DNA of 64,000 nucleotides from M3007 sp964484205 (GCA_964484205.1 CAZAEZ010000026.1:19006-83005), one strand, 5' to 3'; positions 34,918 through 45,400 are shown, counted from the stretch's first letter. The notes: generated from the sequence alone by a model not told the origin. A program made the numbers and translations.

Positions 34918-36657
34918 TTATAGAATTATGGAGGATTTCAACTCCTGATCCCCGTATTTCCAGGCTTCGTCGTAGCGTTTTTTCACAGAAGTTGCTTCCG
35001 TGGTTTTTCCCTGTTTCTGTAAACTCTGGTACAGACCCATCAATGCCCAGCCGTTGTTTTTCCATTCTTTCAGGTCTTCGCGGTATACCTGCTCGGCTTC
35101 GGCATACTTCCCGGCCTGGAGCAGTACATGGCCCAGGGGATGGCGGACGGAGAAAAACCAGTCGGGTGGTTCGTTGTAATTCAGTTGGTCTTCCATAGCC
35201 ACAGCGGCTGAATACCGCTCAATTGCCTGCTTAAAATTTCCCAGTTTAAAAGCAATTTCGCCGGCCAGTACATTTTGTGCAATGTGTACGAGGTCAATGG
35301 CTTTGTTGATTTCCCAGATGGTCATTTTTTGCAAAAACGTGTCCGGCTCTAATGCCTGAATGGCCGCCAGTTCGTTTTTTGCCGCAGGCAGATTGTTTTT
35401 TCCACAATACGCCATGCCGCGGGCATAATGCCAAATAACGCGCGGGTACACCAAAACAGGATCGGGTTGTTTTTCAGCCAGAATGGCGTCCCAGCGGGAA
35501 AACTTGACCATGATGTACCAGGGAATGGTGTAGTAATGTTGCAGCGTAGCCATCGACGGGTCGCGCATAATTTCCTGATCGACGGTGTAGTCGGCCATGT
35601 ACTTGCCTGCTTCGAGTGCACGGTCGCCGCGGCCTTCCAAGGCTGCACAGGCAGCCAGGAAATGCCAATTGTGCGGGTAATAGGCCAGCGGATAAACCCC
35701 GGCTGCGTGGCAACTTTCGACGTAAGCGGAGTCGATTTTAACCGCGCGTTCGTTGGCCAGTGCGCCTTCGTGAAAATCGCCGGTATTGATGTACAGGTGC
35801 GACGGCATGTGCGTCAGGTGGCCCGAGCCGGGCACAAGAAACCGCAGTGCATCGGCATAGGGCAGGGCTTTTTCCGGATTAGGGCCGGCCTCCATGATGT
35901 GCATGAACAGGTGCAAGCCTTGCGGGTGGTTGGGGTGCAGGGCCAATACCTTTTCGCCGATGGAAATGATTTCCGGCGTCCAGGGTTTTGGTTGTCCGGA
36001 TTTCTCCCAGAGGTCCCAGGGGTGCAGGTCCATCAATGCCTCGCCGGTGAAGGCGGCAATGTCGGCATCGTCGGGGTATCTGTTCATAACCTGCCGCATG
36101 GCTTCGGCAAAGGCTTCGTAATACGGGGCGGGATCGGTTTCGGCGTTGGGCGGGTAGCGTTTGTCCAGCGCCAGAATCAGTGCCTGTTCTTTTGGCGTTG
36201 CTTTGTGGAGGCGCAGTTTTGCCTCAGCGATGGCTTCCAGGGCACGCGGAAGCACATCTTTTTCCATGCCGCCGTTGTAGTTCGGGCCGAGCACCCAGCC
36301 GAGTCCCCAGTAGGCCATGGCGCAGTCGGGGTCTTGGCGAGCGGCTTCTTTGAACGAACGGGCAGCTTCGGCATGGTTGAACCCGTAGGCGAGCATGAGG
36401 CCCTGGTTGAAATAGCGCTGGGCCATTTCGGAGCTTGTGCTGACGGGATATTTTATGTTGTCGAGTCCGGCAAGTAAGGGCACCAGCGTGCCGTTCGTGC
36501 CGGGTGGAGCATCGAGTGCCAGGCTGGGTGAACCGCAAAAACTCAGTACGTTTTTCGGGGTAGGAGCAGGGGGGGCTAAGGTTTGACTTGCCTTTTTCGA
36601 TTGGCAGGCCCAAATAGCGGTTAGCAGGAGCGCGGCAAGTAGCAGAAGAGTGCGCAT
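34918..36657 (-). CDS. TPR-repeat lipoprotein
   Basis: A 579-residue predicted lipoprotein. The ATG at 36657 gives MRTLLLLAALLLTAIWAC, with the lipid Cys followed by QSKK; the longer frame upstream has no signal. Helical repeats (RYFNQGLMLAYGFNHAEAA, RSFKEAARQDPDCAMAYWGL, LGHVLLQAGKYAEAEQVY) are TPR-like, with many His/Trp-rich segments (GSGHLTHMPSHLYINTGDFH). This matches a widespread uncharacterised family of large TPR proteins. It is probably a periplasmic or surface scaffold; no catalytic site is visible. Confidence 0.85.
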   Translation of the reverse strand: MRTLLLLAALLLTAIWACQSKKASQTLAPPAPTPKNVLSFCGSPSLALDAPPGTNGTLVPLLAGLDNIKYPVSTSSEMAQRYFNQGLMLAYGFNHAEAARSFKEAARQDPDCAMAYWGLGWVLGPNYNGGMEKDVLPRALEAIAEAKLRLHKATPKEQALILALDKRYPPNAETDPAPYYEAFAEAMRQVMNRYPDDADIAAFTGEALMDLHPWDLWEKSGQPKPWTPEIISIGEKVLALHPNHPQGLHLFMHIMEAGPNPEKALPYADALRFLVPGSGHLTHMPSHLYINTGDFHEGALANERAVKIDSAYVESCHAAGVYPLAYYPHNWHFLAACAALEGRGDRALEAGKYMADYTVDQEIMRDPSMATLQHYYTIPWYIMVKFSRWDAILAEKQPDPVLVYPRVIWHYARGMAYCGKNNLPAAKNELAAIQALEPDTFLQKMTIWEINKAIDLVHIAQNVLAGEIAFKLGNFKQAIERYSAAVAMEDQLNYNEPPDWFFSVRHPLGHVLLQAGKYAEAEQVYREDLKEWKNNGWALMGLYQSLQKQGKTTEATSVKKRYDEAWKYGDQELKSSIIL

Positions 36658-36827
36658 ACGTTTTGGATTTGGTTTTAAAAATCGAAATTGCGTATGGCTC
36701 GAAGGAGAACCTGTCAATAGTACGCCAAATGGCGCAAAAAAGTATCGAAAAACGGTAATTCGGAGCGGTTTCGGTTGGACTTCCGCGAATCCGGTTTTGT
36801 TGCAATTGAACCCGTTTTTCCTTCTTC

Positions 36828-36892
36828 AAAAAATAAAACGGCTGCCCTTTAAGGTGATTTTACCGTTGAAAACCAACTTAAAGGGCAGCCGT
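36828..36892 (-). terminator. Rho-independent terminator of the Ppx/GppA-like gene
   Basis: On the minus strand, arms 36892-36875 and 36855-36838 form a stem of about 16 bp (acggctgccctttaa core), a 19-nt loop, then TTTTATTTTTT. It lies about 30 nt after the stop of the gene at 36923-37933. Confidence 0.85.
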
Positions 36893-36922
36893 ATAAAACA
36901 TTGCTTTTATAAACGCCGGCTT

Positions 36923-37933
36923 TTACAAACTCAGCAAAAAGCCGATGGTAAAATTGGCATCCCAGTCAAATACAAACTGCTGGCAGCCGGTAGCGTCGGC
37001 AATCGCTTTGTAAATGTTCACCCCGGATTTTTGCTTGTCGCCTTCGGGGGCATAATCGCCCGGAGCTTTCAGTACCGTGTAGCGTTCTTTGCCCTGGCGC
37101 ACTTCCTTGGCCAGTTCGAACGGTACGCCGCCGATTATGAAGCAGGTGCCGCGTTTATCGGATGGGACTTGTTTGGCCTTTGCGCTCACCTCCTGATACA
37201 CGGCAGCATCCGTTACGTTGTTTTGGTAATATTTTGCGCCGGGGAGTTCAAATCCGGTGGGTGCGCTGCCGCTCATCCAGGAGATTTTGGTGTTGCCGGA
37301 GCCAATGTCTACCACAAAAGCGCGGTTTTCGTAGCTCGCAGGCAGGCAGGATTTCAGTGCGAGCTTCGCTTCCTGCTCCGGCGTGACTTCGTTGACATAA
37401 TAGCCCATGCCTTTCAATAACGTGGAAATTTTGCTGGTAACCGGTACTTTTTTAGCGCCCGAGCTGATCACGAAGTGGATGTTTTTTGGGCCAACGCCGT
37501 ATGCCAGCATATCAGCGATATAACTTTTCAAGCCTTTCTGAATGTCGTCGTCGGTGGCCAGGTTTTCGTAAACCAGGCTGGCGCCGTACTCCGCCTTTTC
37601 CAGTTTCCAGTTTTTTCGGGAATCAACACTGATAATGAAGGAGTTGAAACCGGTGGCGCCCAATTCCACAACGCCTTTCAGCGTGCCGTTTACCGGAACA
37701 GGTGCGGTATAATTGAACGTGGAAGCCGATTTGCCCCAGGTACTGGAAGCAGCGGTAGAACTGGTGGGTTCCTGCGTGCCGGTTGTGCCGGAGTTGTCTG
37801 CTGTTGTTTCGGTTTGTTCAGTGCCGGAGCCCATGCTCTTGATTTGCGGCCAAAACGTCCGTACAGCAAAAAAGACACCGGCCACAATGGCCAGGGTGAG
37901 GAGGAGTCGAGAGAACGAGGTCAGTCGAGCCAT
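36923..37933 (-). CDS. Membrane-anchored Ppx/GppA-like (ASKHA-fold) protein
   Basis: A 336-residue protein with one N-terminal transmembrane helix (about residues 8-27, LLLTLAIVAGVFFAV) and a Ser/Thr-rich linker to about 75. The rest resembles the actin-like fold of exopolyphosphatase/GppA: VVELGATGFNSFIISVDS (phosphate-1-like), NEVTPEQEAKLAL (the conserved E-x-E-A region) and FVVDIGSGNTKISWM at about 206-220 (phosphate-2-like). The N-terminal topology would place the domain on the outside of the inner membrane, which is unusual for this fold. It could be a degraded or repurposed sensor. It has its own terminator. Substrate not established. Confidence 0.65.
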   Translation of the reverse strand: MARLTSFSRLLLTLAIVAGVFFAVRTFWPQIKSMGSGTEQTETTADNSGTTGTQEPTSSTAASSTWGKSASTFNYTAPVPVNGTLKGVVELGATGFNSFIISVDSRKNWKLEKAEYGASLVYENLATDDDIQKGLKSYIADMLAYGVGPKNIHFVISSGAKKVPVTSKISTLLKGMGYYVNEVTPEQEAKLALKSCLPASYENRAFVVDIGSGNTKISWMSGSAPTGFELPGAKYYQNNVTDAAVYQEVSAKAKQVPSDKRGTCFIIGGVPFELAKEVRQGKERYTVLKAPGDYAPEGDKQKSGVNIYKAIADATGCQQFVFDWDANFTIGFLLSL

Positions 37934-38240
37934 AGTATCGAATGTGGTGTTTGGTAAATGAATGTTTTGATTTTGGACCGGAAGTGGGTCGACACAAAGT
38001 TGCTACAAATTGCCTTGTATTGGCCACTTTCGGCGCCATTTATTGTTGCCGGCGGGCAATTTCTGCATGGAAGGTTCGCGTTGCCGGTTATTTCGATAAA
38101 GAATTAGAAAAATTCTATAGACACACAGAATGTTGACCATGCCGGCTGCTGTGGCGGGCTGAAAAATCCGGGCATGCTTCTCCATTCCCTATTTGTACCT
38201 TTGGGCCCTGATTTGCTAAAAAAATAATGTGCCATTCTAC
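37934..38240. other. Intergenic region with one promoter-like box
   Basis: About 300 nt between divergent genes. I see no gene, no strong hairpin and no repeat; the only signal is the TACCTTTG box at 38196-38203, listed separately. Confidence 0.6.
38196..38203 (+). promoter_or_regulatory. -7-type box upstream of the aminotransferase gene
   Basis: TACCTTTG fits TAnnTTTG and lies 37 nt before the ATG at 38241. I do not see a TTG at the expected -33 distance. Confidence 0.35.
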
Positions 38241-39446
38241 ATGACAAGCATACAATCCGTACTCTCCGAACGAGTTTTAAATCTGGCCGAATCCGAAACG
38301 CTAAAAATGGCCCGCATGGCCCGCGAACTGCGCGCCCTGGGGCACGATGTGATCAGCCTTAGCCTCGGTGAACCCGACTTTGATACCCCCGAACACATCA
38401 AAACTGCCGCTTACGAAGCGCTGAAAGCAGGTTATACAAAATACACCCCCGTATCGGGCTTGCCCGAACTGACTCAGGCTATCAGTGAAAAATTCAAGCG
38501 GGACAATGACCTGGACTACAGACCCGAGCAAATTGTGGTCAGCAACGGCGCCAAACAATCGCTGTACAATATTTGCCAGGCGTTGCTCGACCCGGGCGAC
38601 GAAGTAGTGATTTTTGCACCGTATTGGGTGTCGTATTTGGAAATTGTAAAACTTTCCGGAGGCACTCCCGTGGCCCTGTATGCGGGTGTGGACAATGATT
38701 TTAAACCTGCTCCCGAACAACTGGATGCTGCCATCACACCGCGTACCAAGTTCGTGCTATTTTCGTCTCCCTGTAACCCGACGGGTACGGTGTTCGACCG
38801 GGCTGAACTGCGCGCATATGCCGACGTGCTGGCCCGGCACGACCACGTTTTTGTCGTAAGCGACGAGATTTACGAGTATATCAATTTTACCCATGAGCAC
38901 GTCAGCATAGGCAGTTTCCCGCAGGTAAAAGACCGCACGATCACGATCAACGGTTTCGCCAAAGGTTTTGCCATGACCGGCTGGCGCCTGGGCTATATCG
39001 GGACGCCGAAGTTTATTGCCGATGCTTGCGCGAAAATCCAGGGCCAGGTGACCAGCGGCGCTTCTTCCTTTGGCCAAAAAGCCGGCGCCGTGGCGCTGCT
39101 GAGCGATCTGGGACCGACGGAAGCCATGCGGGAAGCATTCCGCGAACGCCGCGATATCATCCTGTCGATGCTGGAGGAAATACCCGGCATCAAGGCAAAC
39201 CACCCGGAAGGCGCATTTTATGTGTTCCCGGATATTAGTTGGTATTTTGGCAAATCGGACGGCCAGGTTGTGATTAAGAATGCCGATGATTTTTGCGATT
39301 ATATCATGTCTTCCGCGTACGTGGGACTTGTTTCCGGGGCTGCGTTTGGCGATCCCAATTGTTTCCGATTGAGCTATGCTGCTTCGGAGGCGCAATTACG
39401 TGAGGCGATTCGCCGTATGAAGGCTGTTTTGGGGCGGCTGAAATAG
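38241..39446 (+). CDS. Class I aminotransferase (aspartate aminotransferase-like)
   Basis: A 401-residue PLP enzyme of fold type I, Ib/aspartate-type subgroup. Marks include the substrate-binding SLGEPDFDTPEHI, the cofactor-phosphate region VSNGAKQSLYNICQALL, the SPCNPTG motif, SDEIYEYINF (Asp for PLP N1, Tyr) and the Schiff-base lysine in NGFAKGFAMTGWRLGYIG. The start ATG at 38241 is chosen over one four codons upstream (38229). Transamination of aspartate or an aromatic amino acid is likely. It heads a same-strand run with GH53 and folP. Confidence 0.92.
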   Translation: MTSIQSVLSERVLNLAESETLKMARMARELRALGHDVISLSLGEPDFDTPEHIKTAAYEALKAGYTKYTPVSGLPELTQAISEKFKRDNDLDYRPEQIVVSNGAKQSLYNICQALLDPGDEVVIFAPYWVSYLEIVKLSGGTPVALYAGVDNDFKPAPEQLDAAITPRTKFVLFSSPCNPTGTVFDRAELRAYADVLARHDHVFVVSDEIYEYINFTHEHVSIGSFPQVKDRTITINGFAKGFAMTGWRLGYIGTPKFIADACAKIQGQVTSGASSFGQKAGAVALLSDLGPTEAMREAFRERRDIILSMLEEIPGIKANHPEGAFYVFPDISWYFGKSDGQVVIKNADDFCDYIMSSAYVGLVSGAAFGDPNCFRLSYAASEAQLREAIRRMKAVLGRLK

Positions 39447-39476
39447 TGTCGGAATTACCTTGGAATTTTACAGCAT

Positions 39477-40634
39477 ATGAAAATGATGAACCTCCTCCTT
39501 TTGGGCTTGCTTGCCGCGTTTTCGCTGCAATGCAAGAGCGATTCAACCGAAGAACCGGCTCCTTCTGGTCCGTTTTACCTGGGGGCGGATTTGTCCTACG
39601 TCAATGAAATGCAGGACTGTGGCGTCGTTTACAAGGAAAACGGCCAGGCCAAAGATCCCTATCGGTTATTTTCCGATAACGGTTGTCAACTGGTGCGCCT
39701 GCGCTTGTGGCATACCCCTGCCTGGTACGACACACTGAATCAGAGTAAGCGCTATGGCGATTTTGCCGATGTGCACAAAAGTATCCAACGGGCGAAAGCG
39801 GCCGGTATGCCGGTGCTGCTGGATTTTCACTTGTCCGACTTCTGGGCCGACCCGGGGCGCCAACTGGTACCGGCCGCCTGGTTGCCGGTGGTGAATAATC
39901 TGCCGGTATTGCAGGATTCGCTGTACAATTATGTTTTTCAAACACTCACCCGGCTAAACGCCGATGGGTTGCTGCCCGAGATGGTGCAAATCGGGAATGA
40001 AACCAACCGGATGATCCTGCTTTCTCCGCAGGATGACGCGGCCGGTGTGCCAACGAACTGGACCCGGAATGGGGCATTGTTTAATTCCGGGATTGCTGCC
40101 GTGCGTGCCGTTGAAAAAGCGGCCGGCAAAAAAATCCAGGTTATGATCCACCTGGCCAATCCGGCCAATGCCCGCTTGCTGATGCCCGGTTTTTGGGCCA
40201 ACGGTGTCCGGGATTTTGATCTCATCGGCTTGTCGTACTACTGGGCCTGGCACAAACCGGTGACGATTGCGCAGGCGGGGGCCGTCGTTGCCGAACTTCA
40301 GAACAGTTATCCGGGAAAATCGGTGATGATTGTCGAAACGGCCTACATCTGGACCAACGATGCCAACGACAACGCAAACAATATTATCAGCGAAGTGCAT
40401 CCGGATTACGCCCCGGCAAGTCCGGAAAATCAACGCAAATGGCTGGTCGACTTGAGCAAGGAAATAAAACGCCAGGGTGGGGCAGGGGTGGTTTACTGGG
40501 AACCCGCCTGGGTGTCTTCACCTTGCCGGACGCCCTGGGGGCAAGGTTCGCACCAGGAGCATGCCGCTTTTTTTGATTTTGATACCAACGTGCTGGCAAA
40601 CGGCGGCATGGGTTGGTTTGAAACCGAGTTTTAA
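39477..40634 (+). CDS. GH53 family glycosidase lipoprotein (endo-beta-1,4-galactanase-like)
   Basis: A 385-residue predicted lipoprotein. Signal MKMMNLLLLGLLAAFSLQC with lipid Cys. The GH53 barrel is marked by FYLGADLSYVNEM, RLRLWHTPAWYDT, LDFHLSDFWADPG, the acid/base Glu in VQIGNETNRM, and the probable nucleophile Glu in VMIVETAYIW. GH53 enzymes cleave beta-1,4-galactan of pectin side chains. It could be surface-exposed and degrade polysaccharide, but no SusCD pair is nearby. The gap to folP is 18 nt. Confidence 0.9.
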   Translation: MKMMNLLLLGLLAAFSLQCKSDSTEEPAPSGPFYLGADLSYVNEMQDCGVVYKENGQAKDPYRLFSDNGCQLVRLRLWHTPAWYDTLNQSKRYGDFADVHKSIQRAKAAGMPVLLDFHLSDFWADPGRQLVPAAWLPVVNNLPVLQDSLYNYVFQTLTRLNADGLLPEMVQIGNETNRMILLSPQDDAAGVPTNWTRNGALFNSGIAAVRAVEKAAGKKIQVMIHLANPANARLLMPGFWANGVRDFDLIGLSYYWAWHKPVTIAQAGAVVAELQNSYPGKSVMIVETAYIWTNDANDNANNIISEVHPDYAPASPENQRKWLVDLSKEIKRQGGAGVVYWEPAWVSSPCRTPWGQGSHQEHAAFFDFDTNVLANGGMGWFETEF

Positions 40635-40652
40635 TTTGTCACAGGCAAAGGT

Positions 40653-41498
40653 TTGAACAGAAAATCTCCCCGACATTATTCCCTGAACTGCAGGGGCCGG
40701 TTACTTGACCTTTCCACTCCCGTGGTAATGGGTATTCTCAACATTACACCGGATTCATTTTATGATGGTGGGCGCCTCAACGACCTGAATGCCGTATTGC
40801 ATCAGGCCGACAGGATGCTGACTGCCGGTGCAGTGTTACTCGATATCGGTGGGGCCTCTTCCAGACCCGGCGCCGTCGAGGTGCCCGAAAGCGAGGAACT
40901 CAGGCGCATTTTGCCGGTAATTGAGGCGATTATTAAACGCTTCCCCGATGCTGTTTTGTCAGCCGATACCTGGCGGGCTGGTGTAGCCGTTGCCGCATTG
41001 GATGCGGGTGCGGCAATTGTGAATGATATTTCTGCGGGCAAACTGGATACGGCCCTGCATCCGGCAGTAGCCCGGTTGGGCTGCCCCTATGTGCTGATGC
41101 ATATGCAAGGCACGCCAGACACCATGCAGACCGCTCCTGAATATGAGGATGTTGTTCAGGAAGTACTTGATTTTTTTATTGAAGAAACCGGAAAACTGCG
41201 GGCGCTCGGCATTAAAGATATTGTGCTGGACCCCGGCTTTGGGTTTGGAAAATCGGTGCGGCACAATTATCAGCTGCTTCAAAACCTTGACGTCTTTTCC
41301 AGTATTCTGGAATTGCCGGTGTTGGTGGGTCTTTCCCGCAAATCAATGATCTGTAAGGTGTTGCAGGTAAATCCTGAAAAGGCATTGAACGGCACAACAG
41401 CCTTGCACATGGTTGCACTGCAGCACGGCGCCAATATTTTAAGAGTACACGACGTACGGGAGGCAATGGAGGTAATTCAGTTGTGGAAACAACTTTAA
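40653..41498 (+). CDS. folP: Dihydropteroate synthase FolP
   Basis: A 281-residue cytosolic enzyme that joins p-aminobenzoate to dihydropterin pyrophosphate in folate synthesis. Marks are VVMGILNITPDSFYDGGR (pterin-binding), DIGGASSRPGA, NDISAGK, YVLMHMQGTP (with Met-Gln-Gly) and LDPGFGFGKSVRHNY. A TTG (40653) serves as the most plausible start because the first internal ATG falls inside the conserved VVMGILN block; the TTG is 18 nt after the GH53 stop, suggesting cotranscription. Confidence 0.95.
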   Translation: MNRKSPRHYSLNCRGRLLDLSTPVVMGILNITPDSFYDGGRLNDLNAVLHQADRMLTAGAVLLDIGGASSRPGAVEVPESEELRRILPVIEAIIKRFPDAVLSADTWRAGVAVAALDAGAAIVNDISAGKLDTALHPAVARLGCPYVLMHMQGTPDTMQTAPEYEDVVQEVLDFFIEETGKLRALGIKDIVLDPGFGFGKSVRHNYQLLQNLDVFSSILELPVLVGLSRKSMICKVLQVNPEKALNGTTALHMVALQHGANILRVHDVREAMEVIQLWKQL

Positions 41499-41505
41499 AA
41501 AAACA

Positions 41506-41820
41506 GGAGCCATCCCCAGTTTTTGCGTAAAAATGACCTCGGAGCGGTCAAATATTTGTAGAAATGAATCTGCTTCAGGTTACGAGGCTGTCTAGTAAGT
41601 AATTCTTTCAACACTAAGAGCACTAAAAACACTAAAATCACCCTATGAACTTAGTGGAACTTAGTGTTTTTAGTGGCAAAAACCATCTTATGAGACAGCC
41701 TCGTCAGGGTGAATTACGAGTTGGGTATTCGACCGCTCCGAGGTCGTCGGACCTCTTATAAATCCTTGATCTACAAATGTTTGACTTCTCCGAAGTCATT
41801 TTGAAAATTAGGGATGACTC
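41506..41820. repeat. Nested inverted repeats with alternative pairing
   Basis: Region between folP and the next convergent gene, no gene seen. The left arm 41506-41561 pairs imperfectly (about 80 percent) with 41771-41820. Its internal 15-mer gacctcggagcggtc (41535-41549) also pairs perfectly with 41731-41745. Inside lie an 11-bp stem (41583-41593 / 41693-41703) and a 15-bp stem (41621-41635 / 41661-41675). The layout allows mutually exclusive folds. Confidence 0.8.
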
Positions 41821-41841
41821 ATGTGACGTAAGGTGAATCAA

Positions 41842-42354
41842 CTAGTCCTCTTTTTCAACATCTTCAATATCTTCCCCGCTTTCGTATTGTATGGGTTCAA
41901 GCATGGGCAAATCCATCCATTGATACTCAACGGCACTTACAGCGCCGATTCGCAGGAAGCCGCCGGATGCCTTGGCCGTTTCTTTGGCCAGCACCAAAAA
42001 GCTTTTGTAAAGCGTTGAGGCCAACTCCGGATCCAGTTTGGCTAAAATCGGGTTCAGCGCTTCAATCCGTTGGGTCAGAATGACACTGCGCGGCTCCACC
42101 TCTTCGGGTAGTGCTGCCATTGTTTTGTCCAATTTGGCCAGGAAGCCCTCCGATGCGACCCGGTAATATTCCTGGATGAGGTGCGGTTGGGAATAGGTGC
42201 GTGCACGCATCAGTCGTTCGGACCAGTTGCGTTCTTCGCGGTCAATTTCTCCATCGGCGCCACCGATTAGTGCAGTGATATTCACCGGTGCGGCAACCAG
42301 TGCGTCAATTTCTTCGGAACTTAAGTGTTGAAAACCTTCAAGCATCGTCCACAT
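41842..42354 (-). CDS. Soluble acidic protein of unknown function, TerB-like layout
   Basis: A 170-residue helical, acidic protein. The ATG at 42354 (MWTMLEGF) is chosen over the longer frame, which enters the upstream gene; a second start at 42345 is possible. It has a cluster NITALIGGADGEIDREERNWSERL, an Asp/Glu-rich helix-turn-helix like the metal-site region of TerB/tellurite-resistance proteins, and ends in ESGEDIEDVEKED. The assignment to a TerB-like fold is weak. Promoter with both boxes lies just upstream. Confidence 0.65.
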   Translation of the reverse strand: MWTMLEGFQHLSSEEIDALVAAPVNITALIGGADGEIDREERNWSERLMRARTYSQPHLIQEYYRVASEGFLAKLDKTMAALPEEVEPRSVILTQRIEALNPILAKLDPELASTLYKSFLVLAKETAKASGGFLRIGAVSAVEYQWMDLPMLEPIQYESGEDIEDVEKED

Positions 42355-42389
42355 GGTAAAATAATGAGTTGTATTCTGTGATTTTGGGC

Positions 42390-42421
42390 CAAAGGTAGCG
42401 CAAATCTTTTTCAGTCTACAA
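42390..42421 (-). promoter_or_regulatory. Bacteroidota-type promoter of the acidic protein gene
   Basis: Minus strand TTG (42421-42419), 21-nt spacer, TACCTTTG (42397-42390). The -33 box lies within the last codons of the upstream T9SS gene, so the two genes may have independent promoters. Confidence 0.5.
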
Positions 42422-45400
42422 TCGTAATATCCCCTTTCAGCTGAATCTGTTCGCCACTTGTCAGTTCGATATCCGCCCACCAGGAATACACGCCGGGCGC
42501 CAGGACTTTACCCCGGTACCGGCCGTCCCATCCCCCGGCCCTGTCATCGTTGGGCTGAAAATGATCCCGCCCGAATACCATGTTTCCCCAGCGGTCGAAT
42601 ATTTGCATTTGATTGACCTGGTTGATCACATTTTCCCGCGCGTACAGCATGAACATGTGGTTTTGCCCGTCGGGGTTATTGGGCCGGATGGCATTCGGTG
42701 CGTAAATATCCGGGTTGCCAACCCGAACCAATATTGTTGCCTCGTCTTTGCAACCGTCTTTTGAAATTGCGGTAACGGTGTACAGCGTGGGCTTGAATGG
42801 CCGGATTTCAATCACAGCTGCCTGGACAGTGGGGATATTTCCGGCGCCGGGCGACCAGTACAGCGTGTCCAGCTGGCTAAGCGGGAGGTTGAGCGAAGCA
42901 ACAAGCGTGGTGCTTTCTCCGAAATTCAAACTGATTTCGGGCTGAACTGAAATTTCAGGTTCCAGTGGAGCAAGAAGTTCCAGGCTTTGTTCGAACTCGC
43001 AGCCGTTGATATCCTGAACTGTTAGCGAATATTGACCGGGAGCCAGGTCATAAAATGTGCTTTGGGTTAGAAAGGTGTTTCCACCGTCGAGCGAAAACAC
43101 GAAAGGACTTTCCCCGCCCACTACATCATAAATAAGGATACTCCCCGGTGCATTTTCACAGCCCGGCTGGGTGATCAACAGATCAAAGCCCGTCGGATAA
43201 TTGGTGTTTTCCAAAACAGTTGCTTGCGCCGTTGCCGTGCAGCCATTCGTAGTATTGGTAATCAGCAACGTGTACAATCCGGGTGCATCCACCATGGCAG
43301 TGGGCGCTTCCATACTGGTGATGATGTGCCCGTTTGGAGTGCTCCAGGTGTAAATAAAATTTGGACCGGTAGACGACCCGGTGCTCATCAGGTTCACCTC
43401 CGGGGTATTACAATTAATTTCATCATCGGCATTTGCAACCACCGTTGGGGGTGTCGTATTTTGAAAAATAAGGGCTTCAGCCGACGCGGTGCATTGGTTG
43501 GCGTCTGTAACCGTGACCGTATACGTGCCGCCGCTGGTAAAATCGGCCAGGTTCTGGAGCACGCCGTTGCTCCAGCGAAACTGGTAGCTCCCGGTCCCAC
43601 CCTGTGCGGTAGCGTTTGCACTTCCGATTGGTTGATAGCAGCTGATGTTTGAAATGCTGCTTATGTCTGCAGTCAATAGAGCCGGAGCAACCAGCGCCGT
43701 ACTGGCTACTTCCGTGCATCCCTGTGTCGTGGTCACTGTAATCGTATAAATTCCGGGCTGAAGGTTGGGTTGGTTGGAATTGCTGTCCCCGTTACTCCAG
43801 GCAAAAGCATACGGCTGAAAATTGGGGTTGACGGATGTTTGTATACTCCCGGGGTCTCCAAAACACAGCGGATTGGTCCCCGTGAGGTTCAGGTCGATAT
43901 TGATTTCCGTTGCAGTGGCCGTCCCGCCGGCAAGGCCCGGGCAGCCTGCCTGGGAATTAACGGTGGTAAGGGTATAATTTCCGCCCTGGCTCACTTCCAG
44001 CATGGCCGGGTTGTTGGAAAATGTTTGCGTGCCGGGGGTGCCGTTGGCGGTATAACTTACCGTCCAGGGACCAAACCCGGTGAATGCAATCGGCAATTGG
44101 GCGCTGTTTCCGGGACAAAAACTGACATCTCCAGAAAGAATTGCAGTAGGTGTTTGATCCACTATGGCCGTGGCAGATGCCGTAGCGCTCAGGCCACAAA
44201 CATCGGTTACCGTAACGGTGTAAACTGTGCTGCCAAAGTCGGTTGAGGTGAGGCTGGTCCCCGATGCCCCGGTACTCCAAACATAATTCAGGGGCGGAAG
44301 ACCTGCGCTGAGCAGTACAGGTGTGAGCGTGGCCGATCCGGCACAGCCCGTTTTGTCGGCCATGGCGAGGTCCAGCGGCACCTGGTCTTCGATGACAAAC
44401 GTGATTTCCTGTTGCTCACAGCTGCAGGAGTTGTCTACAATAAGGGTGAAAAATTCCTGCCCTTCCGCAATTTGATCATTGATAATATTGATCGGAATGA
44501 GCACTTCGGTTTGACCGGCTGGAATAATCACCGACGCGGGAAGCGGATCAAAATCAATACCCGGTTGGGCGGTACTGGCCGGGTCCAGCGTGTAATTCAC
44601 CGTCAGGGGTTGATTGACGTCGCCGGTACCGCGATAAAACCGGATAAACCCGTCCTGGCAACCTTCCCGGGTATAAGGCGCTGCGGATGGGTATATGGCG
44701 TCTGCCAGTGTTTTGCCACCGGCATCAAATGAGTTGGCGCGTAAAAAAACAGCGGAACTATAGTTGGCATCGCCAACGTCGGCAATGGCGAGTTTGATGT
44801 GGTACGTTTCACAGGGAATAACATTGGCAATGGCAGTCAAAACTGTGGTGTAGCCATCCAGTTCGATGTCGGTCATGTTGGTGACCGGCACATTCAGACA
44901 AGTTCCGTACGAATTGTTGTTGCGGTAGTAGGCCGTATTTTTTAGGTGGTTTACCTCATTGATCGCTACGGGGGTATTGGTGCCGGGTAGAACTGCCAGG
45001 TTTTTGGTTCCGAAAATCCCAGGCCCGCTGATGAAGAACCCAAAAACGTCGTTGTAAATGGTGTTGACATATTCGCAGTATTCCTCCGAGCCAAATACAA
45101 AGTCGAACTGCACCATGTTTGCAGTTGGTTTGAAATCAAATTCGATGATCGACACGTCAAACTGGTTGATACCGCCGGTCAGTGTGGACAAATGCGGGTC
45201 GTCGGCGGTGTTTGTACCAAATCCACTGCTGGCGTTTTGGTAAAAATTCGGGCCGGGCAGGGCGTCCACCGGCCCTGTGGCCAGCACGATGCCCTGCGCA
45301 ATGTTGATGCTGGCAGACCCGCTGGCAAAGGTGCCCCGGGAATTCTGATGGCCTTTCGACGTGATTTTGGATACATCAAAACAATCGCCGCCGATTAGCA

